A stretch of DNA of 64,000 nt, from NCBI GenBank assembly GCA_903835685.1, contig CAILNX010000016.1, forward strand, positions 62,001-126,000, in the 5' to 3' direction. Shown here piece after piece: positions 1-8,546 of the stretch. The translations under genes were made by a program, and so were the position numbers. This DNA is from an uncultured delta proteobacterium (GTDB lineage: Bacteria; Desulfobacterota; Desulfovibrionia; Desulfovibrionales; Desulfovibrionaceae). How positions within the stretch are numbered: the first letter of the stretch is position 1; the number at the start of each line of letters is the position of its first letter. The notes under the pieces were generated by a model. The model worked only from the letters and a program-made list of their open reading frames with translations, had not been told where the DNA came from and did not search any database.

Positions 1-1
1 C

Positions 2-844
2 CCCGATGCCCTTGAGACCCTCGACGCCCAGGACCCGGCACCCCTGAATGAGGAAGACAATACCCCGCTCCCCGACTTGGAGCAGACGCCGACGCCCGAA
101 CCGACGCCCGAACCTGTGGCCGAGCCTGCAACCGAACCTGTGGCCGAAACCGCGCCCGAGGCCACCACGGAAACCACCACCCTGCCCGAAGAGGACACGA
201 CCGAACCGCCTGCCGATCAGACCGGGGACAGGGACGCGCCGGAACAGGCGGACCAGATCGGCACGGGCCAAGGGCTCGGCGGTGGCGGGGTTGGGGGCGG
301 GTCTATCGGGGGCGTGTCTGGGGAGAGAGGCAAGGATGGGGGGGATGCTCCGAGTGGGAACGACCCAGAACCCAAATGGTATCTCCCGGTGAGAAACGGA
401 AAGATCACTTCCCGGGTCGGCGACCCCAGGCCGCCGAGCGCGAACGGAGAGCCACGTGAGCACAAGGGCACGGACTATCAAAACGAGGGTCATGTGGACA
501 AAACCGTCTATGCCCTGAGTGATGGCAAGGTGGAACAAATAGACCATGACCCACAAAGTGGGGACAAGGTGGTCATTCTCCTTCATAACGGTGATCGAGT
601 GAGATATTTTCATACGGACGGAAAGGGCACCGGCTTGGAGAAAGGTGATCCGGTAGCGGGCGGCCAACCAATAGGCGAATACAACGATTCAGGGCACACC
701 ACGGGAAAAGACGGCGGGAAAGCCCAAGTGGCCCATGTGCAGATCGAACTGAATGGGCAGAAAGATAATGTCGTGGACGCGGAACAATATCTCCGCGAGA
801 AAAAGGCCGTGGAACCGCCGCATGATATACTTTGCGGTATTTGA
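2..844 (+). CDS. M23-like (LytM/peptidoglycan endopeptidase-fold) protein, 5' partial
   Basis: The reading frame is open to the first bases of the window, so the true start lies upstream; 280 residues are visible. The N-terminal part is a Pro/Glu/Thr-rich linker with PTPEP and PVAE repeats, followed by a Gly-rich hinge. The C-terminal ~130 residues look like an M23/LytM beta-barrel: an HKGTD segment matches the family HxGxD motif (first zinc His and Asp). The second motif, normally HLH, reads AHVQIEL, so the usual second zinc His is Gln. It may therefore be a non-catalytic cell-wall-binding or regulatory M23 domain (inference). The next gene starts 18 bp downstream and is probably co-transcribed. 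M23 assignment fairly sure, activity uncertain. Confidence 0.72.
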   Translation, partial: PDALETLDAQDPAPLNEEDNTPLPDLEQTPTPEPTPEPVAEPATEPVAETAPEATTETTTLPEEDTTEPPADQTGDRDAPEQADQIGTGQGLGGGGVGGGSIGGVSGERGKDGGDAPSGNDPEPKWYLPVRNGKITSRVGDPRPPSANGEPREHKGTDYQNEGHVDKTVYALSDGKVEQIDHDPQSGDKVVILLHNGDRVRYFHTDGKGTGLEKGDPVAGGQPIGEYNDSGHTTGKDGGKAQVAHVQIELNGQKDNVVDAEQYLREKKAVEPPHDILCGI

Positions 845-862
845 GAAAATGGAGGAATACGC

Positions 863-1705
863 ATGAAATCCTTCGGCATGATACTGCTGTTTCTCCTCTG
901 TCTCTGGCCATCTCTCTCCATCGCCCAAGAATATGACCCCGTCCCGGGCCAAATATGGCGCGATCCCACCCTGGGCATGGAGTTCGTCTGGATTCCTCCC
1001 GGGTGCTTCATCATGGGCTCGAACAGGACGATGCGGGAGTTTCGCACGGACAAACCGGCCCACAAGGTCTGCCTGGACGGGTTCTGGATGGGCCGGTACG
1101 AGGTGACCAACAAGCAGTACCGTGCCTACTACCCCAGGCACGACAGCGGGAATATCAAGGGCCTATCCTTGAACGGCGACCGACAGCCAGTGGTCAACGA
1201 CACCTGGAGCCACGCCCGGGATTTCGCCCGCTGGCTGTCGGACAAAAGCGGAAAACACATCGACCTGCCCACCGAGGCCCAGTGGGAGTATGCGGCCCGG
1301 GCCGGAACCACCGGGCCGTGGTATTTTGGCGACGACTCCCCCTGTCTGTATGAAAACCTTGCGGATCGTTTGGTTGATGCAATCCCAGCCTACAGAAGCA
1401 GCGTGGAATGCAACGACGGATACGCCGCGACCGCCCCGGTGGGAAGTTACGCCCCCAATCCTTTCGGATTGTATGACATGTTGGGTAATGTTGCGGAAAA
1501 ATGCCTGGATTCAGAGGATTCAGAGGCGTATAAAAAACATGCCCTGAACAATCCCGTGGTGCTGGACCCCGCCCGGGAGGATCACATCTCGCGGGGCAGT
1601 TGCTATATCTGCGCTTTTAACGACATGGCCACCACATTTCGCGCGTTGACCGGCACGGACGACTGGAGCTGGTCCAGCGGCTTCCGCCTGGTGCGCAAGA
1701 AATAA
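863..1705 (+). CDS. Secreted formylglycine-generating-enzyme (SUMF1/FGE-sulfatase) family protein
   Basis: 280 residues with an N-terminal signal peptide (hydrophobic residues 5-20, ending SIA) and a single FGE-sulfatase domain from about residue 35 to the end. Family landmarks are FVWIPPGCFIMGS, GRYEVTNKQY, LPTEAQWEYAARAG, YDMLGNVAE and the terminal GFRLVR. Near the C-terminus RGSCYIC places one Cys where I align the first active-site Cys of true FGE, but the second is absent (Met/Asp there). Bacterial relatives often act in non-sulfatase roles, so the substrate cannot be named. A good Shine-Dalgarno (GGAGG at 851-855) fixes the ATG. It lies immediately behind the M23-like gene, suggesting a shared envelope function. 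Confidence 0.85.
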   Translation: MKSFGMILLFLLCLWPSLSIAQEYDPVPGQIWRDPTLGMEFVWIPPGCFIMGSNRTMREFRTDKPAHKVCLDGFWMGRYEVTNKQYRAYYPRHDSGNIKGLSLNGDRQPVVNDTWSHARDFARWLSDKSGKHIDLPTEAQWEYAARAGTTGPWYFGDDSPCLYENLADRLVDAIPAYRSSVECNDGYAATAPVGSYAPNPFGLYDMLGNVAEKCLDSEDSEAYKKHALNNPVVLDPAREDHISRGSCYICAFNDMATTFRALTGTDDWSWSSGFRLVRKK

Positions 1706-2372
1706 GGAATGAGACCGGGGCTGTGCCCCTATGGATGGAGATGGCAGAAAACGAACCGCAGAAGCGGTCCAGGAACTGAAAGATACTGAAGATGATGAAG
1801 TCCATGAGGCTAATATCTTGCCGCTTTCCTATGTTTCAACTAAACAGTCCGTATGGCCTATTTAATCGCAAAGGGGTGGCAAAATGGCTCCGGCTATTTC
1901 GCACTTGCATCAAAATCCTTGCGAGATCACCTGATATCCCCGAACATGGGACAGCCCACGACTATTACCTTGGATTTTGGCCTCATTTTTTATACGCTTC
2001 CCCCATATCCAGTGAATCTCTCTTCCAGTTTTTATCAAGCTAGGCTCCCCATAATTTTTGATCCGATTTTTAAGGCATACTTTGTCAGTCTGAGGCTTAT
2101 TTACCCCCTCACCGGAAAGGGGGGGGAATTCGATTTTTGGCACTATCCTGATGATAAACCACCAAAATTTTCCCTTATATCGCGGGGAATTTCGCAAGGG
2201 CTGCCTGTCTTTTCGGTCGGTCTCATTTGACCCCAACTGTGAAGTCCCCATCAACCTGGCCATCTGCTTCCAGTACCACGTCTCCACCCACTCGGCCGCC
2301 GTTATCCGTTTCCAAGGTTGCCTAGGCCGAGTGGCCTGGCCCAGGTAAACGGGATCGAGGAACGCGCGCCTA
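1706..2372. other. Intergenic stretch without a convincing gene; AT-richer than surroundings
   Basis: About 670 bp between converging genes. Roughly 1800-2250 is clearly AT-richer than the flanks. Open frames of 60-160 codons exist on both strands, but none shows a ribosome-binding site with a plausible start or a recognisable motif. It may be a decayed gene or the scar of a mobile element. I see no clear terminal repeats and leave it unassigned. Confidence 0.4.
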
Positions 2373-3323
2373 TTACCCCCCACCCAACAACTCCAGAAGC
2401 CCGGCCGGGTCGTCGGTCTGGCCCAGGTCCTGGCGGGTGACGCTGTCCAGGGACTGCGCCGCGCGGCCCGTGACCGCCCGGCAGGCCGCGTCGAGCAGGG
2501 TCAGTTCCTGGCGCAGGGTGTCGGCGTGCAGATGCGGGGCGCGCAGGCCCGTGGAGGACAGGACCTCGAAGCTGCCCTGGGTCCGGGCCTGATCCAGACG
2601 TTGGGCCTGACCCAGTTGGGCCGTGAGTTCCCGGTGGCGCTGGGCCAGGAGGTCCAGGGGCGGCTGGCCCGGCTCGGCCCGGCCCAGGAGGGCCAGGACA
2701 AAGGCCAGGACGTCCGGCAACGATTCCCTCTCGGGCAGGCCCTCGATCACCGTACGCACAAAGGCGGTCTCGGCCCGGGTCCAGGCCAGGCGGCTGTGGC
2801 GCAGGGATACCCGGGCGGACAGGGCCTGGTCCGGGGCCAGGCGCGCGGACAGGGCCGTGGTCAGTTCCGGGGGCGGGGTGCGCTCCGGGGCCAGGCGGGC
2901 CACGAAACGGCTGAAGGCCTCGGGATTTGCGGGCAGGGCCAGGCTTGATCCGTCCGGGAAGCGGGCCAGGATGGGGTTTGTATTTTCCGCCAACATGTCC
3001 GCCAATACCACTGTAAGTTCCAGGGCCTCGGCCGCCGAAAGGCTAGCCTGGGCCAGGACCGGCTCCAGTTCGGCCTTGGCTTGGGCGCTGGGGAAGAGCA
3101 GAAAGTCCAGGAGCAGGGCCGCCTGGCTGGACTCCGGGTCGGCCAGGAGGGACCCCAGGGATTCGGCCAGGGACCCTGGCAAGGACCCTGTGTCCCAAGG
3201 GCCGAAGGTGGAGTCCAGGAAGGCCAGGCCCTCCCGGTCCTGGTCCAGGCCCTGGCCGAGGAGGTCCAGCACGGCCCGGGCCACCATGGCGATGCGTTCA
3301 CGGGCGGGAGGTTCACGGTCCAT
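2373..3323 (-). CDS. Hypothetical Ala/Leu-rich protein
   Basis: 316 residues, predicted largely alpha-helical and very rich in Ala, Leu and Arg, with no signal peptide, membrane segment or motif I recognise. Third-position GC is high and in line with the surrounding core genes, which supports real coding. It is transcribed divergently from the coiled-coil gene at 3485. The function is unknown; regularly spaced Leu/Ala stretches (LADMLAE, LAFVLALLGR) hint at a helical repeat or scaffold protein, which is only an impression. Confidence 0.6.
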   Translation of the reverse strand: MDREPPARERIAMVARAVLDLLGQGLDQDREGLAFLDSTFGPWDTGSLPGSLAESLGSLLADPESSQAALLLDFLLFPSAQAKAELEPVLAQASLSAAEALELTVVLADMLAENTNPILARFPDGSSLALPANPEAFSRFVARLAPERTPPPELTTALSARLAPDQALSARVSLRHSRLAWTRAETAFVRTVIEGLPERESLPDVLAFVLALLGRAEPGQPPLDLLAQRHRELTAQLGQAQRLDQARTQGSFEVLSSTGLRAPHLHADTLRQELTLLDAACRAVTGRAAQSLDSVTRQDLGQTDDPAGLLELLGGG

Positions 3324-3484
3324 GCCCGGTCCATACCGCCCGGCGGGCTGGGGTGTAAAGCGCGGCCTGCCCTCCCCGCCCTCTCATTCTATTGACAAAA
3401 CAGGCCAAGTGCCCTTTAAGTCTCAAGGTGAAAGGATAAGACCCGGGGCCTTTTGGCCCGCACCCTGACCCGGACAAAACGCCC

Positions 3485-3943
3485 ATGGCCCACGCCTCGA
3501 AAACGCCCGATTCGACAGAACCAGCCGACGAGATCGGCGACTTGCGCGCGGAGAACCGCCATTTGAAGGACGCCGTTTCCACCATGCGCGAGACCCTGGA
3601 AGCGCTCATGCTGGACAAGAACGCGGCCGTGCAAAAGGCCATGGCCGACGGCCGGGACGAGATCGAGACCCTGAAGGCGGCCGTGGCCGCCCAGCGCGAG
3701 GCCATGGAGCGCCTGCGCGCGGACAAGGACCGCCTGATCCAGGAGGCCGTGGCCCTGGGCAAGTCCGAGAGCCGGGAGTTGCAGACCGCCGTGACCTCCC
3801 TGCGCGACCGCATGGAGGCCGCGCTCATGGACGAGCGGGAGCGGTTCGCCAAGGAGCGCCGGGACGCCGAGGACGAGATCAGGCAGTTGCGCCAGACCGT
3901 GACCGCCCTGCGCGACACGGTTTCCGCCGGAGGCCGAAGCTAG
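3485..3943 (+). CDS. Small coiled-coil protein
   Basis: 152 residues, almost entirely predicted coiled coil: from about residue 18 to 145 there are heptad-like runs rich in Glu, Arg, Lys and Ala (for example EIETLKAAVAAQREAMERLR). No enzymatic motif, signal peptide or membrane span is visible. Downstream, 3944-4022 is notably A/T-rich (poly-purine then a TATACT-like box at 4004-4009) and probably holds the promoter of the cyclase gene. The function is unknown; a structural or partner-binding role is an inference. Confidence 0.65.
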   Translation: MAHASKTPDSTEPADEIGDLRAENRHLKDAVSTMRETLEALMLDKNAAVQKAMADGRDEIETLKAAVAAQREAMERLRADKDRLIQEAVALGKSESRELQTAVTSLRDRMEAALMDERERFAKERRDAEDEIRQLRQTVTALRDTVSAGGRS

Positions 3944-4022
3944 CGTCGCCTTCCAGAAAGATGCCCGGCCAAGAACGAAGAAGAAGAATAAGAATAATTA
4001 TTTTATACTGTTACGTATTCAT

Positions 4023-6428
4023 GTGGACACTGTAAATTCCGGAATGCGGCACGAGATGGACACGACCCAGAAATCACCGGCCAAGCCCGCAGCCAAGGCC
4101 AAACCCTCGCCCAGGCCCAAAACCCGCCCGGCCTCCCCCCTGTCCGGCCCGTTGTCCGGCCCGTCTGGCGGGCAATCGGGTGGCCAATCCGGAGGCCAAC
4201 CGGGCCGTTCCCACTCGGACATGCTGCTGGGCGTGTCCCACCGCCTGGCCAGCCTGGACACCCTGGACGAGATGCTCGAAGCCCTGGTGGAGATGTCCAC
4301 CTGGGAGCTTCAGGCCGAGCGCGGGTCCCTGTTCCTGAACGACCCCACCACCGGGGAGCTGTACTCCATCGTGGCCCAGGGCACGGCGCGCCGCCGCATC
4401 CGCATCCTGAACACCTCGGGCGTGGCCGGGCACGTGTTCACCACCGGCCGGGGCATGGTGGTGGCCGACGCCTACAAGAACAAGTATTTCAACAAGGACG
4501 TGGACCGGGACACCGGGTACACCACCCGGAACATGGTCTGCGCGCCCATCCGCACGGTCAAGGGCGAGGTCATCGGCGTGGCCCAGGTCTTGAACCGCAC
4601 CGAGGGAGAATTCACCCGGGAGGATTTGAAACTCCTGGAGGCCATCGCCATGCAGGCGGCCATCGCCCTGCGCGGGGCTCAGTTCGTGGAGAAGATGCAG
4701 ATCTCCCGGGCCAAGGAGCTGGAATTCCTGAACGTGGTGGCCGACGTGACCTCGGAGATCGAACTCGGGTCGCTTTTGCGCAAGGTCATGGGCGAGGCCA
4801 CCAAGATGCTCTCGGCCGAGCGCTCCACCCTGTTCTTGAACGACGACAAGACCAGCGAACTCTGGTCCCTGGTGGGCGAGGGCATTGCCGCCACCCAGAT
4901 CCGCTTCCCCAACCACTTAGGAATAGCGGGCGCGGTGTTCACCTCCGGCAAGTCCGTGAACATCCCCCACGCCTACGCGGACCTGCGCTTCAACCCCGGG
5001 TTCGACAAGAAGACCGGGTTCTTCACCCGCTCCATCCTGTGCACCCCGGTGGTGAACAAGGAAGGCAAGACCATCGGCGTGACCCAGGTTCTGAACAAGC
5101 GCGGCGGGCCGTTCACCAGCGAGGACGAGTCCCGGCTCAAAGCCTTCACCGCGCAAATCTCCATCGCCCTGGAAAACGCCAAGCTCTTCAGCGACGTGCA
5201 GAGCATGAAGAACTACAACGAGAGCATGTTGCAGAGCATGTCCAACGGGGTGATCACCCTGGACGAGGAAGGCCGGATCAAGACCTGCAACGCGGCCGGG
5301 CTGCGCATCCTGTCCTCCCAGGCCAAGGAGGTGCTGGGCCGGGCCATCGCCGAGTTCCTGACCGGGGCCAACGCCTGGCTGGCGGACAAGGTCACGGCCG
5401 TGGACGCCTCCCAGACTCCCGAGACCACGGTGGACGCCGAACTGCACTTCGGGGAGCGGCCGGTGTCCGTGAACGTGACCGTGCTGCCGCTCTTGGACGG
5501 GGACCAGAAGAAGCTGGGGGCCATGCTCATGATCGAGGACATCAGCAGCGAGAAGCGCATGAAGTCCACCATGAGCCGGTACATGGACCCCAAGCTGGCC
5601 GACCAGCTCCTGGCCGGGGGCGAGGAGATTCTCGGCGGCAAGTCGGCCCAGGTCACGGTGCTGTTCTCGGACATCCGCAGCTTCACCACCCTGACCGAGG
5701 CCCTGGGCGCGCAAGGCACCGTCGGGCTGCTCAACGAATATTTCACCCTCATGGTGGACTGCATCCAGACCGAGGGCGGCATGCTGGACAAGTTCATCGG
5801 CGACGCCATCATGGCCGTGTTCGGCATCCCACTCCCGCACGAGGACGACGAGGACCGGGCCTTGCGTTGCGCCATCGGCATGATCAGGTCCCTGGGGGCC
5901 TTCAACGCCCAGCGCGCGGCCTTAGGCCAAAAGCCCATCGACATCGGCGTGGGCCTGAACACCGACCTGGTGGTCTCGGGCAACATCGGCTCGCCCAAGC
6001 GCATGGACTACACCATCATCGGCGACGGGGTGAACCTGGCCGCGCGCCTGGAGTCGGCCTGCAAGCAGTACAGCGCGCGCATCCTCATCAGCGAGTACAC
6101 CCACGCCAAACTCAAGGGCATCTACCGGGCCAGGGACGTGGACGACGTGGTGGTCAAGGGCAAGACCAAGCCCGTGCGCATCTTCGAGGTCCTGGACTAC
6201 CACACCGACGAGACCTTCCCCAACCTCATGGAGGCCACCGGGCATTTCAAGGAGGGCCGCACGGCCTACCGCAGCGGGGATTTCGCCAAGGCGGCCAAGT
6301 CCTTTGCCGAGGTCCTGCGCCTGAATCCGGCCGATAAGCTGTCCCACACCTACATCGAACGCTGCGAAACCCTGGCCGCGGCCCGGCCCGAGAATTGGGA
6401 CGGGGTGTGGACCATGACCTCCAAATAA
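4023..6428 (+). CDS. GAF-GAF-PAS sensor with class III adenylate/guanylate cyclase domain
   Basis: 801 residues. A Pro/Ser/Gly-rich N-terminus is followed by GAF domains at about 65-210 and 235-385 (each with SLFLND or TLFLND and RNMVCAPI or RSILCTPV), a PAS domain at about 395-505, and a class III nucleotidyl cyclase at about 535-720. The cyclase shows the metal-Asp segments FSDIRSFTTL and DKFIGDAIMAVFG and the nucleotide-binding GDGVNLAARLES. The C-terminal 60 residues resemble a TPR pair. Such proteins convert ATP or GTP to a cyclic nucleotide in response to ligands bound by the GAF/PAS sensors. The start is uncertain: GTG 4023, or ATG at 4044 or 4056. PilZ and HDOD genes follow in the same direction. 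Confidence 0.92.
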   Translation: MDTVNSGMRHEMDTTQKSPAKPAAKAKPSPRPKTRPASPLSGPLSGPSGGQSGGQSGGQPGRSHSDMLLGVSHRLASLDTLDEMLEALVEMSTWELQAERGSLFLNDPTTGELYSIVAQGTARRRIRILNTSGVAGHVFTTGRGMVVADAYKNKYFNKDVDRDTGYTTRNMVCAPIRTVKGEVIGVAQVLNRTEGEFTREDLKLLEAIAMQAAIALRGAQFVEKMQISRAKELEFLNVVADVTSEIELGSLLRKVMGEATKMLSAERSTLFLNDDKTSELWSLVGEGIAATQIRFPNHLGIAGAVFTSGKSVNIPHAYADLRFNPGFDKKTGFFTRSILCTPVVNKEGKTIGVTQVLNKRGGPFTSEDESRLKAFTAQISIALENAKLFSDVQSMKNYNESMLQSMSNGVITLDEEGRIKTCNAAGLRILSSQAKEVLGRAIAEFLTGANAWLADKVTAVDASQTPETTVDAELHFGERPVSVNVTVLPLLDGDQKKLGAMLMIEDISSEKRMKSTMSRYMDPKLADQLLAGGEEILGGKSAQVTVLFSDIRSFTTLTEALGAQGTVGLLNEYFTLMVDCIQTEGGMLDKFIGDAIMAVFGIPLPHEDDEDRALRCAIGMIRSLGAFNAQRAALGQKPIDIGVGLNTDLVVSGNIGSPKRMDYTIIGDGVNLAARLESACKQYSARILISEYTHAKLKGIYRARDVDDVVVKGKTKPVRIFEVLDYHTDETFPNLMEATGHFKEGRTAYRSGDFAKAAKSFAEVLRLNPADKLSHTYIERCETLAAARPENWDGVWTMTSK

Positions 6429-6440
6429 GGCGGAGCGCGC

Positions 6441-6740
6441 ATGACCCCACAAGGCCCGGACCATCGTGAACACGCCCGCAGCGCGGTGCTCATGGCCGGT
6501 CGGCTGTACTGCTGCGGGGAGTGGAAGCCCTGCCAGGTGGTCAACGTCTCGGCCGGAGGGGCCAGGCTGAAGATCGACAGCCCTTACTGCCCGGGCCAGG
6601 AGTTGGCCCTGGAGCTGGGGGCCTGCGGCCAGTACCCCGGGCTGGTGGCCTGGGCGCGGGGCGAGGAGATCGGCTTCAAGTTCACCTGCGACCCGGCGGA
6701 AGTGGCCGAGGCGCTCATCGGGCTGGCCACCTACGGGTAG
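6441..6740 (+). CDS. PilZ-domain protein (likely cyclic-di-GMP binding)
   Basis: 99 residues forming one PilZ domain. The diagnostic c-di-GMP contacts are present: an RxxxR motif (REHAR, residues 8-12) and a D/NxSxxG motif (NVSAGG, about 35-40). It starts 12 bp after the cyclase gene stop and is almost certainly co-transcribed with it. A single-domain PilZ protein would act as an effector binding a partner when c-di-GMP rises; the partner is not evident here. Pairing a nucleotide cyclase with a PilZ receiver links two cyclic-nucleotide pathways in one operon. Confidence 0.85.
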   Translation: MTPQGPDHREHARSAVLMAGRLYCCGEWKPCQVVNVSAGGARLKIDSPYCPGQELALELGACGQYPGLVAWARGEEIGFKFTCDPAEVAEALIGLATYG

Positions 6741-6844
6741 GCGGCCGTCACGAAAACGGAACAAGAATATCATATCTTCATTTTCATCCGCATTCTACCT
6801 GTCCCTGCGACATTTCAGGACGCCACCACAGGGGGGATGACCAA

Positions 6845-7711
6845 GTGACCGAGTGGAAGGAATCCGAAGAGGTCATGGACCGGCTCCTGCCCCTGGTGGA
6901 GAAGATTCCGGCCTTTTCCCAAAGCGTGGCCCGGGTGCTCTCCCTGGCCTCGGACATCAACTGCTCGGCCAAGGACATGGTGGAAGTGGTCTCCCGGGAC
7001 CCGGTCCTGACCATGAAGATTTTGCGCCTGGTCAATTCGGCCTATTTCGGCCGCCCATCGAAAGTGACCTCCATCCATCAGGCCCTGGTGAACATCGGGC
7101 TGAACACCCTGAAGAACACCGCCCTGTCCCTGGCCCTGCTCGGGGTGCTGCCCAGAAAGAGCGAATCCGGGTTCGACATCGACGGGCTCTGGCTGCACTG
7201 CCTGGCCGTGGGCCTGGCCTCCCGCCGCCTGGCCCTGGCCACGGGCCATGCCCGATCCGAGGCCGAGGAGTTCTTCGTGGCCGGGCTCCTGCACGACATG
7301 GGCAAGCTCATCTTCGCCCAGTACCTGCCCCAGGAATACGCCAAGGCCCTGTCCTCGGCCGCCTCGGGCAAGCTGCCCCTGCACGCGGCCGAGGAGCTGT
7401 TCCTAAGCGTGACCCATGCCCAGGCCGGGGCCCTGCTGGCCCAGCGCTGGAAGCTGTCCGAGGCCCTGGTCCTGGGCCTGGCCCGGCACCACACCCCGGA
7501 GCAGGGCGAGCCCTCGGCCATGGCCGACGTGCTGTTCGCCTCCAACCAGGTGGTCAAGAAGCTCGGCCTGGGGTCCTCCGGGGACTTCTCCAGCACGACC
7601 CTGCCCCCAGGGGTGCGCGAGCGCCTGGGCCTGGACCCCGCCGGGTTCAAGGCCGCCATGGAGGGCTTGAGCGAGGAGATGGACAGCGCCCGGGCGATTT
7701 TAAGCGTGTGA
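6845..7711 (+). CDS. HDOD-domain protein
   Basis: 288 residues. I chose GTG 6845 because a purine-rich Shine-Dalgarno (AGGGGGG, about 6829-6835) lies just upstream and the open frame further 5' overlaps the PilZ gene out of frame. The HDOD domain spans about residues 15-215: IPAFSQSVARVLS, VVSRDPVLTMKILRLVNSAYFG, the HD-like LLHDMGKLIF and LARHHTPEQG. HDOD proteins relate to HD phosphohydrolases but usually lack a complete metal site and act as signalling scaffolds in motility or biofilm control. The final 71 bp around the stop codon are duplicated at 8547-8617, on the far side of a toxin-antitoxin pair. Confidence 0.9.
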   Translation: MTEWKESEEVMDRLLPLVEKIPAFSQSVARVLSLASDINCSAKDMVEVVSRDPVLTMKILRLVNSAYFGRPSKVTSIHQALVNIGLNTLKNTALSLALLGVLPRKSESGFDIDGLWLHCLAVGLASRRLALATGHARSEAEEFFVAGLLHDMGKLIFAQYLPQEYAKALSSAASGKLPLHAAEELFLSVTHAQAGALLAQRWKLSEALVLGLARHHTPEQGEPSAMADVLFASNQVVKKLGLGSSGDFSSTTLPPGVRERLGLDPAGFKAAMEGLSEEMDSARAILSV

Positions 7712-7716
7712 GGACA
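7646..7716 (+). repeat. 71-bp direct repeat, copy 1 (3' end of HDOD gene)
   Basis: This stretch covers the last 22 codons and stop of the HDOD gene plus the following GAGGACA. It reappears base for base at 8547-8617. The two copies bracket the HigBA-like pair, as expected if the cassette entered here and regenerated the gene end. Confidence 0.9.
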
Positions 7717-7759
7717 AGGCCAGGCCTTGGCCGATTTCCACATTTCGGCCTGGCCAGTC

Positions 7760-7787
7760 TTGACAACCGTATCAAAATAAGTACATT
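7760..7787 (+). promoter_or_regulatory. Candidate sigma-70 promoter of the HigBA-like module
   Basis: TTGACA (7760-7765) and TACATT (7782-7787) are separated by 16 bp. The toxin ATG begins at 7794, only six bases after the -10 box, and has no Shine-Dalgarno. Transcription would start at or within a base or two of the start codon, giving a leaderless message. Confidence 0.5.
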
Positions 7788-7793
7788 CGACAC

Positions 7794-8162
7794 ATGGACA
7801 AACGCCTGAAAGCCGCGTTCTACAAAACTCCGGCAGGCAATGAGCCTGTCCGGGATTGGCTCAAAGGCTTGGATAAAGAGGACAGAAAGCTTATCGGTGA
7901 TGATATTTTGACCGTTGAACTCGGTTGGCCCATTGGAATGCCAGTGTGCAGTCCCTTGGGTGACGGAATTTTTGAAGTCCGGACGGACATATCATACTCC
8001 AGAATTGCCAGAACCATGTTTTGCGTTGAAAGTGGTGCGCTGTACCTTCTGCACGGTTTCATAAAGAAAACGCAGAAAACGCCCAGGCAAGATTTTGACC
8101 TGGCCCTGACACGCAGGAATGAAATATTGAAACACATTTCCTCCCAAAAAAGACGAAAATAA
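7794..8162 (+). CDS. higB: HigB/Gp49-like (RelE superfamily) toxin
   Basis: 122 residues matching the phage-derived Gp49/HigB-like toxin family: YKTPAGNEPVRDWLKGL at the N-terminus, a central GIFEVR and the conserved LLHGFIKKTQKTP strand-helix near residue 85, then LALTRRNEIL. The family comprises ribosome-dependent mRNA interferases. Its GC content is visibly lower than neighbouring core genes, and it sits inside the 71-bp duplication, both signs of transfer. The XRE-type antitoxin follows 25 bp downstream; toxin-first order is typical of HigBA. No ribosome-binding site precedes the ATG. Confidence 0.82.
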   Translation: MDKRLKAAFYKTPAGNEPVRDWLKGLDKEDRKLIGDDILTVELGWPIGMPVCSPLGDGIFEVRTDISYSRIARTMFCVESGALYLLHGFIKKTQKTPRQDFDLALTRRNEILKHISSQKRRK

Positions 8163-8187
8163 ATTACCACTGCCGGGGGTCTGTTTT

Positions 8188-8508
8188 ATGAAAAACGAAA
8201 CAGAAACGCATGACTGTATCGGATCATCCTTTGATGATTTTTTGAAAGATAATGGGATTTATGAAGATTGTGAAGCCGTGGCCATTAAGCGCGTTATCGC
8301 TTGGCAGCTTCAAAATTATATGGATATAAGCCATGCGACAAAGACCAGCGTGGCCAAAAAAATGGGGACGAGCCGCTCATTTGTGGACAAGATACTTGAT
8401 GGAAAGAATACGTCCATCACGTTGACCACCATTTTGAAAGTGGCAAAAATCGTTGGCAAGCCAGTGCGGTTTGAATTCGAGGGGACCAAACCGCACTGTT
8501 CGGCCTGA
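8188..8508 (+). CDS. higA: XRE-family antitoxin (HigA-like)
   Basis: 106 residues with a central helix-turn-helix of the XRE type at about 50-95 (TSVAKKMGTSRSFVDKILDG, then TLTTILKVAKIVG). This is the arrangement of antitoxins paired with Gp49-like toxins. It would neutralise the upstream toxin and repress the operon. AT-rich compared with flanking genes. The downstream copy of the HDOD gene end begins 38 bp after the stop. Confidence 0.82.
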   Translation: MKNETETHDCIGSSFDDFLKDNGIYEDCEAVAIKRVIAWQLQNYMDISHATKTSVAKKMGTSRSFVDKILDGKNTSITLTTILKVAKIVGKPVRFEFEGTKPHCSA

Positions 8509-8546
8509 CCTTTGGCCTGGCCGAATTCTTTTTGCGCCGGATGACC

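Noticed and set aside
1910-2383. 157-codon minus-strand frame following the gene at 2373-3323
   Set aside because: Overlaps the upstream gene's end, has no ribosome-binding site and no recognisable domain; composition changes sharply within it.
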